Assembly: GCF_965203655.1 (NCBI RefSeq)
Contig: NZ_CBDBDD010000008.1
Location: 310,001 to 374,000 of the forward strand
Source: Poriferisodalis sp965203655
GTDB taxonomy: Bacteria; Actinomycetota; Acidimicrobiia; Acidimicrobiales; Poriferisodalaceae
Length of the DNA stretch: 64,000 bases
Reading direction: 5' to 3'
The notes under the pieces were generated by a model. The model was not told the origin of the DNA. It did no database searches and was given only the letters and a program-made list of their open reading frames with translations. Below are positions 16,553-24,682 of the stretch, in pieces. How positions within the stretch are numbered: the first letter of the stretch is position 1; each line of letters opens with the position of its first letter. The position numbers were made by a program, and so were the translations under genes.

Positions 16553-18097
16553 GTGAGCGACCCGCTGCAAGTCGACCGCGGATCATCTCTGAGCGCGGCG
16601 GGGGCCCGACCGCCGTTCTATCGAGATGCCACCGTCGTCAAGTGGCTCTCACAGGTGCTCACGCTGGCCTTGGTGCTCTTCGCCCTGATCTTCCTCGCAT
16701 CGCAAGGGCGGAGCAACCTCGAGGCCAAAGACATCGAGACGGGCTACGACTTCTTGGGCACAGCGCTGGGAAGCGACCTCGGCTCGGGCATCGACACCAA
16801 CCCCAACACCAGCGGTCGAGCCCTGTGGGTCGGCATGGTCAACACCATCCGCCTGTCCTTCGGCGGCATCATCGCGGCCACGGTGCTCGGCGTGCTCGTC
16901 GGCGTGGGGCGGCTCTCGCGCAACTGGATCGTGAGCCGAGCCAGCAGCGTCTTCGTCGAGACCCTGCGCAACATCCCGCTGCTCGTCCAGATCATCCTCA
17001 TCTTCGTCGTGATCGCCAGCCTGCCGCGAGTCACTACCGATCAAGGACCGATTCCCGGCTGGCTGCACATCTCCAACAAAGGGGTCTCGATCCCGCGCGT
17101 CTATGTCGCGGACGGCTTCTACCAGTGGCTGATCTTCCTCGCGATCGGCGCCGCCATCGGCTGGGTCGTCATGCGCCAGCGCAACCGCGTGCACGACGAC
17201 ACCGGCCGTGCGACCTACCCGGTGCTGAGCTTCCTCGCGGTCGTGGGCGTGTTCGGCGTGGCCGGATGGTTCCTGCACCCGATCTTCGGCTGGGTCGGCG
17301 CCATCTTCGACTTCGGCGCCAGCGCCATCAACGCACTCACGCCGGGCATCGTGCAGGTGATCATCTCCGTGGCTGCGGTGGCCGCGGCGATCCTGTGGAT
17401 CCGCCGGTTCCTGGCGTCGCACCGCACGCCCGCCGGGCTGACGAAGCTGGTCGACGACGACTGGTTCCGGATCATCTTTGCGGCAGCGGGCGCGGTCTTG
17501 GTGATTCTGTTCGTGACGCTGGGCTGGCCGGGCCTATCGAGCTGGATCATCAACTCCGGCCGAGACCTCTTTGAGGTGCTCGGAGACAAGTTCGGCAACG
17601 GACGCACCGGCCTGCCGATCGACGCCATGCGACCCGACATCGAGCAGGTCGGCAACTTCCCCAACTACGGGCCGTCGGGCCTCAACCTCATCCAGGGGCT
17701 CGCCGCGGTCTACTTCGGCGTCGTGCTCTACACAGCGGCGTTCATCGCCGAAGTCGTGCGGGGCGGCATCCTTGCGGTGCCAAAGGGCCAGAGCGAGGCT
17801 GCTCAGGCAGTCGGTCTTCGCCGTTCGACGATGCTGCGGCGCGTCGTGCTGCCGCAGGCGTTCCGGGTGATCCTGCCCCCGTTGGGCAACCAGTACCTCA
17901 ACCTCACCAAGAACACCTCGCTGGCCATCGCGATCGGCTACAGCGACGTCGTCCAAGTCGGTCAGACGGTCTACAACCAGACGGGCAAGACGCTCGAAGT
18001 CGTGTCCATCTGGATGCTGTTCTATCTGGCCTGCTCGCTGACCATCTCGGTGGTCGTCAACTTCTTCAACGTCCGCATGCGGATCGTGGAGCGCTGA
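16553..18097 (+). CDS. Amino-acid ABC transporter permease (AapQ-like)
   Basis: One of two inner-membrane subunits of the amino-acid importer. The 514-residue protein has an N-terminal TM segment, a first permease segment (TIRLSFGGIIAATVLGVLVG, then ETLRNIPLLVQIILIF), extra hydrophobic segments in the middle (about residues 190-340), and the core with the ATPase-contact EAA loop EAAQAVGLRRSTMLRRVVLP near residue 417. Splitting of the permease domain by a large insert is usual for AapQ relatives, though this one is longer than the about 400 residues I would expect. The GTG at 16553 fits; no clear Shine-Dalgarno is visible. The next permease begins 1 nt after its stop, indicating tight coupling. 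Confidence 0.92.
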   Translation: MSDPLQVDRGSSLSAAGARPPFYRDATVVKWLSQVLTLALVLFALIFLASQGRSNLEAKDIETGYDFLGTALGSDLGSGIDTNPNTSGRALWVGMVNTIRLSFGGIIAATVLGVLVGVGRLSRNWIVSRASSVFVETLRNIPLLVQIILIFVVIASLPRVTTDQGPIPGWLHISNKGVSIPRVYVADGFYQWLIFLAIGAAIGWVVMRQRNRVHDDTGRATYPVLSFLAVVGVFGVAGWFLHPIFGWVGAIFDFGASAINALTPGIVQVIISVAAVAAAILWIRRFLASHRTPAGLTKLVDDDWFRIIFAAAGAVLVILFVTLGWPGLSSWIINSGRDLFEVLGDKFGNGRTGLPIDAMRPDIEQVGNFPNYGPSGLNLIQGLAAVYFGVVLYTAAFIAEVVRGGILAVPKGQSEAAQAVGLRRSTMLRRVVLPQAFRVILPPLGNQYLNLTKNTSLAIAIGYSDVVQVGQTVYNQTGKTLEVVSIWMLFYLACSLTISVVVNFFNVRMRIVER

Positions 18098-18098
18098 G

Positions 18099-20069
18099 AT
18101 GGACGACGCGCCGGGCACCAGGGGCACCGCAGCAGCGGGACCGGCCGGGCCGGTCGACCCCGCTGTCACCGATGTCGCTGCGGCCGCCGCTGCCCGCGCG
18201 CGCCCCCCAGAGGAGACCTACCGGTCGGCAGGGGAGTGGATCCGCAAGAACCTGTTCTCCAGCCGGTTCAACTCGCTGCTGACCATCGCATTCGGGCTGC
18301 TGATCCTGTTCGCAGCTCGCGGCCTCCTCAACTTCGTCTTCAGCGAGGAGCGCGGCTGGGATGCGGTACGCACCAACCTCCGGCTGATCTTCACCCACGC
18401 CTACCCCGAAGAGCAGTACGTGCGCATCTGGGTCTGCGTCGGGACGCTCGTGGTGCTCACCGGGCTGTCGCTGGGCCTGTTCGCGGGCCGGGGCGAAGGC
18501 GTGCAGCTGAAGAAGATCTCCACGGTGATGGCGGGCGTCGGCGCGGCCATTGCGCTGGGGGTGATCCTGCGCGAGCCGTCGGTGCTGATCGGGGCTGACG
18601 GGGCGGTTGTGCGAGAGAACGACGACGTCGTGCGGCAGTCGTTCTTCGAGGCCATGGCCGATCGGTGGGTGTGGTGGCTCGTGGCTGCAGTGCTGATCGC
18701 TGCGGGAGTCGTGCTGCGACGTGCCGTCGCCAGCTCGAAGGTCTCGATCACTTCGGTGCCCGCCGTCGAGTTCGCCGTCGCCCTGCTTGCCCTGCCCGTG
18801 CTGTCGGCGTGGATCTACCCGTGGGGTCACTTCGCGTTCGTCGACGGCACGTTCATCGCGGAGCCCGGCCGCACCGTCGCCATGTCGACCAAGGTCCCGT
18901 GGACCGTGATGTGGCTGCTGGTGGTAGCCGCGATGGCCCTGGGCAGGCTGATGCGGCGGGGATTCGACGAGCAGCAGCAACAGCGGATGCGCATCCCTCT
19001 GAACTTGCTGTGGCTCGCAAGCCCGTTCGCCCTCTACTGGGTGATCCTGCGCGATCCGCATCTCGAGTGGGACCGGGTCGTCAGCGTCGACATCCCGATG
19101 GGAGTGCTGTTCGGCGTGATCGGTGCGGCAGCGCTGTGGATGCTCACCCGCCCAGGCATCGGCGAACTCGGCCGCATCATCGCCATCGTGCTGCTGGGGG
19201 TCGCAGCGTTCAACTGGGTTGCCGCATTCTTCGGCTGGTACTCGATGCTGCAGAAGGCACGCCTGAGCTTCCTGCTGCTGGCACTCGTCGCGCTCGCAGC
19301 TCACAATTTCGCGGGCGAGATCGTCAAGCGTCGGCGCCTGGTCATGGCGTGGCTGGTGCTCATGGCGATCGTCCACTACTTCGCGACGTTGATGAACGCA
19401 CCCTCGACGGTGGAGACGCCCACCGAGGCGCTCATCGGCGGTTTCGCGGTGACCGTGATCGTGGCGGTGTTCACGATCATGCTGTCGTTCCCGCTCGGCG
19501 TGCTGCTGGCGCTGGCTCGCACCTCGCGGCTGCCCATCTTCCGGGTGATGGCGACGAGCTACATCGAAGTCATCCGCGGCGTGCCGCTCATCACGATCCT
19601 GATCTTCTTCGCCATCATCTTGAATCTGTTCCTGCCCGTGGGCATGGAGATCAGCCTGATCGCCAGCGCGACTCTCGGCTACACGCTCTTCTCGGCCGCG
19701 TACCTCGCCGAGAACGTGCGGGGCGGCCTGCAGTCGGTGCGCCGGGGGCAGTTCGAAGCTTCCGATGCCGTCGGGCTGAGCACCACCCAGCGCACCGTGT
19801 TCGTCGTGCTGCCCCAGGCGCTGCGGGTGTCGATCCCGCCGCTGGTGGGGCAGATGATCGCCACGTTCAAGGAGACATCGCTGTTGGCAATCATCGGCGT
19901 CTTCGACGTGCTGCGGATGGCGAACAGCGTCATCCCGGCGCAGACCCAGTTCCTCGGGATCAAGCGAGAGGGCCTGCTGTTCGTGTCCCTCGTGTACTGG
20001 GTCTTCGCCTACACCTTGTCCAAGCAGAGCCAGCGGCTCGAACGGCGCCTCGGAGTGGGTGAGCGATGA
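18099..20069 (+). CDS. Amino-acid ABC transporter permease with long hydrophobic N-terminal region (AapM-like)
   Basis: The second permease subunit, 656 residues. The C-terminal about 240 residues are the standard permease domain (FAVTVIVAVFTIMLSFPLGV, EVIRGVPLITILIFF) with the EAA loop FEASDAVGLSTTQRTVFVVL and ETSLLAIIGVFDVLR. The first about 400 residues contain a Pro/Ala-rich cytosolic start and roughly nine further hydrophobic segments. AapM-type proteins normally total near 380 residues, so this one carries a large membrane extension. The ATG lies 1 nt after the preceding stop, and the ATPase gene follows closely. The extension is in frame with the domain and shares normal high-GC codon use, so it appears genuine. 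Confidence 0.9.
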   Translation: MDDAPGTRGTAAAGPAGPVDPAVTDVAAAAAARARPPEETYRSAGEWIRKNLFSSRFNSLLTIAFGLLILFAARGLLNFVFSEERGWDAVRTNLRLIFTHAYPEEQYVRIWVCVGTLVVLTGLSLGLFAGRGEGVQLKKISTVMAGVGAAIALGVILREPSVLIGADGAVVRENDDVVRQSFFEAMADRWVWWLVAAVLIAAGVVLRRAVASSKVSITSVPAVEFAVALLALPVLSAWIYPWGHFAFVDGTFIAEPGRTVAMSTKVPWTVMWLLVVAAMALGRLMRRGFDEQQQQRMRIPLNLLWLASPFALYWVILRDPHLEWDRVVSVDIPMGVLFGVIGAAALWMLTRPGIGELGRIIAIVLLGVAAFNWVAAFFGWYSMLQKARLSFLLLALVALAAHNFAGEIVKRRRLVMAWLVLMAIVHYFATLMNAPSTVETPTEALIGGFAVTVIVAVFTIMLSFPLGVLLALARTSRLPIFRVMATSYIEVIRGVPLITILIFFAIILNLFLPVGMEISLIASATLGYTLFSAAYLAENVRGGLQSVRRGQFEASDAVGLSTTQRTVFVVLPQALRVSIPPLVGQMIATFKETSLLAIIGVFDVLRMANSVIPAQTQFLGIKREGLLFVSLVYWVFAYTLSKQSQRLERRLGVGER

Positions 20070-20127
20070 TGCGGTCACCGGTCGCTTCGGCGTGCACACT
20101 TACCAACGAGCCCAGGGGGAGAACAAC

Positions 20128-20907
20128 GTGAGCATCAGCGACGCCACCGTCGCAGTGTCCGACGAGCTCGCAGCGCGAGACGACATGATCGTCTGCCGCG
20201 ACGTCGACAAGTGGTTCGGCGACTTCCAAGCGCTCAGCGGCATCACTGCGACCATCAAGGAGCAGGAGATCGTGGTGGTGCTGGGGCCCTCGGGCTCGGG
20301 CAAGAGCACCTGGATCCGCTGCATCAACCGGTTGGAGGCCCACCAGAACGGCCAGATCATCGTCGACGGCATCGAGCTCACCAACGACCTGCGCAACATC
20401 GAGAAGATCCGCTCCGAGGTCGGCATGGTGTTCCAGCAGTTCAACCTGTTCCCGCACCTGACGGTCGTGGACAACATCACGCTCGCGCCGATCTGGGTGC
20501 GCAAGAAGTCGCGGCCTGAGGCCGAGGAGCTGGCAGCGTCGCTGCTCGAGCGGGTGGGCATCCCCGAGCAGGCCGAGAAGTTCCCCGGACAGCTCTCGGG
20601 CGGTCAGCAGCAGCGGGTCGCTATCGCACGGGCGCTCGCGATGGAGCCGCGGGTGATGCTCTTCGACGAGCCCACCTCGGCGCTCGATCCCGAGATGATC
20701 AAGGAAGTGCTCGACGTCATGGAGGAGCTGGCTCGCTCGGGCATGACGATGATGGTCGTGACCCACGAGATGGGTTTTGCCCGCGAGGTCGCCGACCGCG
20801 TCATCTTCATGGAGGGCGGCGAGATCGTCGAGGTGGGCACGCCCCACCACTTCTTCACCGATCCGACCGAAGAGCGGACCAAGCTGTTCTTGAGCCAGGT
20901 GTTGTAG
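20128..20907 (+). CDS. Amino-acid ABC transporter ATP-binding protein (AapP-like)
   Basis: The cytosolic ATPase that drives the importer. All motifs are present in its 259 residues: Walker A GPSGSGKST, Q-loop MVFQQFNLFPHLTV, signature LSGGQQQRVAIARAL, Walker B VMLFDEPTSALD and the H-loop VTHEMGFARE, typical of polar amino-acid transporters. The GTG at 20128 is preferred because GGGGGAG lies 7 nt upstream; an in-frame GTG at 20059, overlapping the end of the permease gene, would add 23 residues without conservation. It is the last gene of the operon and is followed 3 nt later by a GC-rich hairpin. Confidence 0.95.
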   Translation: MSISDATVAVSDELAARDDMIVCRDVDKWFGDFQALSGITATIKEQEIVVVLGPSGSGKSTWIRCINRLEAHQNGQIIVDGIELTNDLRNIEKIRSEVGMVFQQFNLFPHLTVVDNITLAPIWVRKKSRPEAEELAASLLERVGIPEQAEKFPGQLSGGQQQRVAIARALAMEPRVMLFDEPTSALDPEMIKEVLDVMEELARSGMTMMVVTHEMGFAREVADRVIFMEGGEIVEVGTPHHFFTDPTEERTKLFLSQVL

Positions 20908-20910
20908 CTC

Positions 20911-20928
20911 CGCGGGCGCCGGCCCGCG
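20911..20928 (+). terminator. GC-rich hairpin after amino-acid transporter operon
   Basis: CGCGGGC (20911-20917) pairs with GCCCGCG (20922-20928) around a GCCG loop, beginning 3 nt after the ATPase stop codon. It lies between convergent genes and probably ends the transporter transcript, though no T-tract follows. Confidence 0.6.
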
Positions 20929-20934
20929 CCGCTG

Positions 20935-20971
20935 TCAGCCCTTGGTCTCAGCCTTAGGTTTCAGCCCTTGG
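20935..20971. repeat. Three tandem 13-nt repeats overlapping a gene end
   Basis: TCAGCCYTTRGG-like units begin at 20935, 20948 and 20961, a 13-nt period. The last unit contains the TGA stop codon of the minus-strand zinc protein; each unit read on that strand ends in GGCTGA, so the stop signal is repeated three times, although the 13-nt period puts the copies in different frames. Confidence 0.7.
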
Positions 20972-21236
20972 GCTCGCCGTAGGGGCTGCCCGCCTGTTCG
21001 TAGCACTCCGGGTGGTAGTGCTCGACACGATCCCAGCGGTTCTTCACGTACACGTTGCAGATGATCTGCTCTGCGCGGATACGCGCCCGGAATTTGATGA
21101 GTTCATCGCAAACGGCGCAATACGCGGAGTTGCCTGCATCGACAGTCCGAGAGACAGCCCTGCTCGTCCACCGTTTCCTCTTCGCGGGAGCTTCTGTCAA
21201 AGCTGGCGACGCCGACGTCGGTGAGTCCGTGGCCAT
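20961..21236 (-). CDS. Small conserved-looking zinc-binding protein, function unknown
   Basis: A 91-residue basic protein. After a 30-residue Ala/Pro/Lys-rich start it has a treble-clef-like cysteine layout: YCAVCDELIKF, an inner Cys in QIICNVYV, then HYHPECYEQ (C-x2-C ... H-x2-C), which should bind one zinc ion. The ATG at 21236 begins a short high-GC coding stretch; further upstream the frame is open but runs through repeat DNA. It may bind nucleic acid, but no known domain is recognised. Its promoter region, shared with the divergent HAD gene, holds the GTTCGCGCGAT repeats. Confidence 0.75.
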   Translation of the reverse strand: MATDSPTSASPALTEAPAKRKRWTSRAVSRTVDAGNSAYCAVCDELIKFRARIRAEQIICNVYVKNRWDRVEHYHPECYEQAGSPYGEPKG

Positions 21237-21249
21237 GGCGGGACCATAC

Positions 21250-21328
21250 CGAACGTTCGCGCGATCTTGGTGGATGTTCGCGCGATACGCGCGAATTCTG
21301 AGACGTTGCGCGCGATTTTTCGCGTGAT
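21250..21328. promoter_or_regulatory. Cluster of GTTCGCGCGAT repeats in divergent promoter
   Basis: GTTCGCGCGAT occurs at 21255-21265 and 21276-21286, a variant GTTGCGCGCGAT at 21305-21316, and a weaker TTCGCGTGAT at 21319-21328. The first copy overlaps a perfect 10-bp palindrome CGAACGTTCG (21250-21259). The stretch is richer in A/T than its surroundings and lies between the divergent zinc-protein and HAD genes, as expected for an array of regulator binding sites. Confidence 0.5.
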
Positions 21329-21495
21329 ATTCGGTGTGAATCTGCCGGCGCCAGATCGCCCGGCGACGGCCGACAGCGCCGGTGCCCGCGGTCTCATCGG
21401 CCCGGATAGCGTGCCCGGCCGTGTCCGAGGGCCTGTCCAGCGCAGCAGATCCGTCGCTACGCACTGGGGCAAACAGCCAATCCGCCTCGGCGGCC

Positions 21496-22134
21496 GTGAG
21501 CGCTGTGCTGTTCGACTTCGGCGGTGTCATCACCGAGAGCCCATTCGAAGCGTTCAACCGCTACGAGGACCGCATCGGCGTGCCGCGCGACACCATCCGG
21601 CAGATCAACGCCACCAACCCCGACACCAATGCGTGGGCGCGACTCGAGCGCAGCGAGGTCAGCGTCGACGAATTCGCCGAGCTGTTCGAAGCAGAGGCCG
21701 CCGACAGGGGGCACGAGATGTCGGGCGCGCAGGTGCTGGCGTGCCTCAGCGGCGGGCTGCGCCCGCGGATGGTGCGGGCGCTGGAGATCCTTGCGGCGCG
21801 CTTGCCGGTGGGCTGCATCACCAACAACGTGAGGACGGGTCACGGCGCCGGCATGTCCCGCGACGCCGGCACCGCCGCAGCGATCGCCGAGGTGATGAAG
21901 CTGTTCGGCGTGGTGATCGAGTCGTCCGTGGTGGGCCTGCGCAAGCCCGATCCGCGCATCTACGAGCTGGCCTGTGCCGAGCTGGGCATCGACCCGGCCA
22001 GCACGGCGTACCTCGACGACCTCGGCATCAACTGCAAGCCGGCCGCGGCGATGGGCATGACGGCGATCAAGGTGACCGATCCCGACCAGGCCCTGCGCGA
22101 GCTCGAAGCACTCGTCGGCTTCGAGCTGCGATGA
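21496..22134 (+). CDS. HAD-superfamily hydrolase (epoxide-hydrolase N-domain-like)
   Basis: A HAD-fold phosphatase-type protein of about 212 residues. Motif I reads VLFDFGGVITES (here the second acidic residue of DxD is Gly, as in sEH-N/ACAD10-like members), motif II is CITNN, motif III the Lys in GLRKPDPRIYE, and motif IV YLDDLGINCK. The missing second Asp makes classical phosphatase activity doubtful; related proteins act as haloacid dehalogenase-like or regulatory domains. The start is uncertain: GTG at 21496 gives the family N-terminus, while GTGs at 21421 and 21382 would add low-complexity residues. No ribosome site decides. EttA follows 33 nt later. Confidence 0.85.
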   Translation: MSAVLFDFGGVITESPFEAFNRYEDRIGVPRDTIRQINATNPDTNAWARLERSEVSVDEFAELFEAEAADRGHEMSGAQVLACLSGGLRPRMVRALEILAARLPVGCITNNVRTGHGAGMSRDAGTAAAIAEVMKLFGVVIESSVVGLRKPDPRIYELACAELGIDPASTAYLDDLGINCKPAAAMGMTAIKVTDPDQALRELEALVGFELR

Positions 22135-22167
22135 CCAGCGCTCCCTGACGGCGATGGCGATGCGCTG

Positions 22168-23862
22168 ATGGAGTCAGGGTTCATCTACACGCTGCGCAAG
22201 CTCGGGCGCTACTACCCGCCCGACCGCGAGGTGCTGCGCGACGTCACGCTGGCGTTCTTGCCGGGCGCGAAGATCGGCGTGATAGGTCACAACGGCTCGG
22301 GCAAGTCCACGCTGCTGCGCATCATGGCCGGCCTCGACGACGGCTATGTCGGCGAGGCGCGCCTCGCTGCGGGAGCCTCGGTGGGATTGCTGCCCCAAGA
22401 GCCCGAGCTGGATGCCGCGCTCGACGTGGAGGGCAACGTCATGGCGGGTGTTGCCGAGACTGCTGCCCTGCTGAAGTCCTACGAGGAGGTCATGGCCGGC
22501 TGGGCCGATCCCGATGCCGATTTCGATGCGCTGGGCACCCGCCAGGCTGAGCTGGAGGACCGCATCGCCGCCGCCAATGCCTGGGACTTGGACCGCCAGG
22601 TGGCCATTGCCATGGATGCGCTGCGGTTGCCGCCCGGCGATGCCGACGTGACGACGCTGTCGGGCGGGGAGCGGCGGCGTGTGGCGCTGTGCCGGCTGCT
22701 GCTGTCCCACCCTGACCTGCTGCTGCTCGACGAGCCGACCAATCATCTCGACGCCGAGTCGGTGGCGTGGCTGGAGCGGTTCCTGGCTGACTATTCGGGG
22801 ACGGTCGTCGCCATCACCCATGACCGGTATTTCCTGGACAACGTGGCCGGCTGGATCCTCGAGATCGATCACGGCCGAACGCATCCCTTCGAGGGCAACT
22901 ACAGCGCGTGGCTCGCCCACCGCAATGACCGGCTCGTCGCGGAGCAACGCACCTCCGATGCCCGGGCCCGCACGCTGGCGCGCGAGCTGGAGTGGGTGCG
23001 CATGTCGCCGCGGGCCCGCCAGGCCAAGAGCAGGGCACGCGTCAGCGCATACGAAGAACTGCTGGCGACCCATCGCCAAGCCGCTGACGAGCAGCGCCGG
23101 GCCGATGCGCTGCAGATCACCATCCCGATGTCACGGCGCCTGGGCTCTCAGGTCATCGAGGCCGAGGGTCTCGTCAAGGCCTTCGGCGACAAGCTGCTCT
23201 TCGACGATCTCTCCTTCCGCCTGCCGCCGGGCGGCATCGTCGGGGTGGTCGGCGCGAACGGCGCCGGCAAGACGACGCTGTTCCGGCTGCTGGTGGGCGA
23301 CGAGCAGCCCGATGCGGGCAGCGTCACCATCGGCGAGACCGTCGACATTGCCTACGTGGACCAGTCACGGGCAGTGCTGGACGACAGCCGTACGGTCTAC
23401 GAGGAGATCACCGATGGGCACGACACGCTGCGCATCTCGGGGCTGGACGGGGCACGCGAGGTCAACGGCCGAGCGTTCGTGGCGTCGTTCAACTTCACCG
23501 GCTCCGATCAGCAGAAGCGCGTCGGCGACCTCGCCGGCGGCGAGCGCAACCGGGTGCACCTCGCGCGCACGCTGACGTCGGGCTGCAATGTGCTGCTGCT
23601 CGACGAGCCCACCAATGACCTCGATGTCGACACGCTGCGGGCGCTGGAGGCTGCCCTGGAGTCCTTCGGCGGCTGCGCCGTGGTCATCAGCCACGACCGC
23701 TGGTTCTTGGACCGGATCGCCACCCATGTGCTGGCCTTCGAAGGCGACAGCGTGGTGCGCTGGTTCGAGGGCAACTTCACCGACTACGAGGCGTTCCGCA
23801 AGCGCGCGCTGGGCGCTGATGCGGGCCCCACCCGGATCACTTACAAGCCCCTCGCCCGTTGA
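22168..23862 (+). CDS. ettA: Energy-dependent translational throttle ABC-F ATPase
   Basis: EttA binds the ribosomal E site and gates entry into the elongation cycle according to the ADP/ATP ratio. The 564-residue protein has two ABC domains: Walker A GVIGHNGSGKST and GVVGANGAGKTT, signatures LSGGERRRVALCRLLL and LAGGERNRVHLARTL, and Walker B LLLLDEPTNHLD and VLLLDEPTNDLD. The linker between them carries the ABC-F interdomain helices (LAREL ... RQAKSRARVSAYEEL). Length and the TITIPMSRRLG-type segment fit EttA rather than antibiotic-resistance ABC-F proteins. The ATG is 33 nt after the HAD gene; the exonuclease gene follows after 23 nt. Confidence 0.93.
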   Translation: MESGFIYTLRKLGRYYPPDREVLRDVTLAFLPGAKIGVIGHNGSGKSTLLRIMAGLDDGYVGEARLAAGASVGLLPQEPELDAALDVEGNVMAGVAETAALLKSYEEVMAGWADPDADFDALGTRQAELEDRIAAANAWDLDRQVAIAMDALRLPPGDADVTTLSGGERRRVALCRLLLSHPDLLLLDEPTNHLDAESVAWLERFLADYSGTVVAITHDRYFLDNVAGWILEIDHGRTHPFEGNYSAWLAHRNDRLVAEQRTSDARARTLARELEWVRMSPRARQAKSRARVSAYEELLATHRQAADEQRRADALQITIPMSRRLGSQVIEAEGLVKAFGDKLLFDDLSFRLPPGGIVGVVGANGAGKTTLFRLLVGDEQPDAGSVTIGETVDIAYVDQSRAVLDDSRTVYEEITDGHDTLRISGLDGAREVNGRAFVASFNFTGSDQQKRVGDLAGGERNRVHLARTLTSGCNVLLLDEPTNDLDVDTLRALEAALESFGGCAVVISHDRWFLDRIATHVLAFEGDSVVRWFEGNFTDYEAFRKRALGADAGPTRITYKPLAR

Positions 23863-23885
23863 TTTGGGCCGTTAGCGTCCGTGGC

Positions 23886-24659
23886 GTGCGGATTGCCACG
23901 TGGAATGTCAACAGCCTCAACGCAAGGCAGGAACGGGTCGACGAGTGGATCGACTACGCCGAGCCGGACGTGCTGCTGCTGCAAGAGACGAAGATGTCCG
24001 ACGAGCAGTTCCCGCACCTGCATTTCGAAGCGCAGGGCTATGCCTCGGTGCACCACGGCGAGGGCCGCTGGAACGGCGTGGCGATCCTGTCAAGCGTCGG
24101 GATCGACGACCCGGTTGCCGGCTTCGCCGACGGCCGTGAGCCTGACCCCGATGCACGTATCATCTCGGCCCGCTGCGGCGGCGTCGCCGTGAGTTCGGTC
24201 TATGTGCCCAACGGCCGCGCCGTCGACCACGAGCACTACCACTACAAGCTGGACTGGCTGGGACGCCTGCGAGCGCATCTCGAGGCCACCTGCGATCCCG
24301 CTGATCCGGTGTTGGTAGGCGGCGACTTCAACGTGTGCCCCGACGACAGGGACGTGTGGGACCCCGGCAACCCCGAGCCGCGCACGCACGTCACCGGCCC
24401 TGAGCGGGATGCCATAGCCACGGTGTGCGACTGGGGGCTCGCAGACATCTTTCGCGAGCACTACGACGCCGACGGGCTGTTCAGCTGGTGGGACTACCGG
24501 GACGGAGCCTTCTACAAGCGTCATGGCCTGCGCATCGACCTGTTGCTCGGCACCGAGCCCGTAGTCGAGGCCACGCAGTTCTGCCTCATCGACCGCAATG
24601 CACGCAAGGGCAACAAGCCGTCGGATCACACCCCGGTCTTCGCTGATCTCGCGATCTGA
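23886..24659 (+). CDS. xthA: Exodeoxyribonuclease III (AP endonuclease)
   Basis: A 257-residue AP endonuclease / 3'-exonuclease for base-excision repair. Motifs of the family are complete: RIATWNVNSLNARQ (Asn for metal), LLLQETKMSDEQFP (catalytic Glu), VYVPNGRAVDHEHY, VLVGGDFNVCPDDRDVWDP (GDFN) and the terminal SDHTPVFADL (Asp-His). The GTG at 23886 gives the usual start immediately before the first strand; an earlier GTG-type frame overlaps ettA. It is convergent with the UvrD-like helicase, and a hairpin separates them. Confidence 0.95.
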   Translation: MRIATWNVNSLNARQERVDEWIDYAEPDVLLLQETKMSDEQFPHLHFEAQGYASVHHGEGRWNGVAILSSVGIDDPVAGFADGREPDPDARIISARCGGVAVSSVYVPNGRAVDHEHYHYKLDWLGRLRAHLEATCDPADPVLVGGDFNVCPDDRDVWDPGNPEPRTHVTGPERDAIATVCDWGLADIFREHYDADGLFSWWDYRDGAFYKRHGLRIDLLLGTEPVVEATQFCLIDRNARKGNKPSDHTPVFADLAI

Positions 24660-24662
24660 GCT

Positions 24663-24680
24663 GCCGGGCGTGAGCCCGGC
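24663..24680. terminator. Bidirectional hairpin between convergent genes
   Basis: GCCGGGC (24663-24669) and GCCCGGC (24674-24680) form a perfect 7-bp stem with a GTGA loop inside the 23-nt gap between the xthA and helicase stop codons. Its position suggests a shared terminator; there is no T-tract on either side. Confidence 0.6.
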
Positions 24681-24682
24681 CC

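Noticed and set aside
18066..20099. A 677-codon open frame on the minus strand across the second permease gene
   Set aside because: It is a high-GC antisense shadow: residues are His/Asp/Gln/Arg-rich with no domain, while the plus strand encodes a full ABC permease.
20128..20907. Longer ATPase start at 20059
   Set aside because: The extra 23 residues are not conserved, and GGGGGAG sits directly before GTG 20128.
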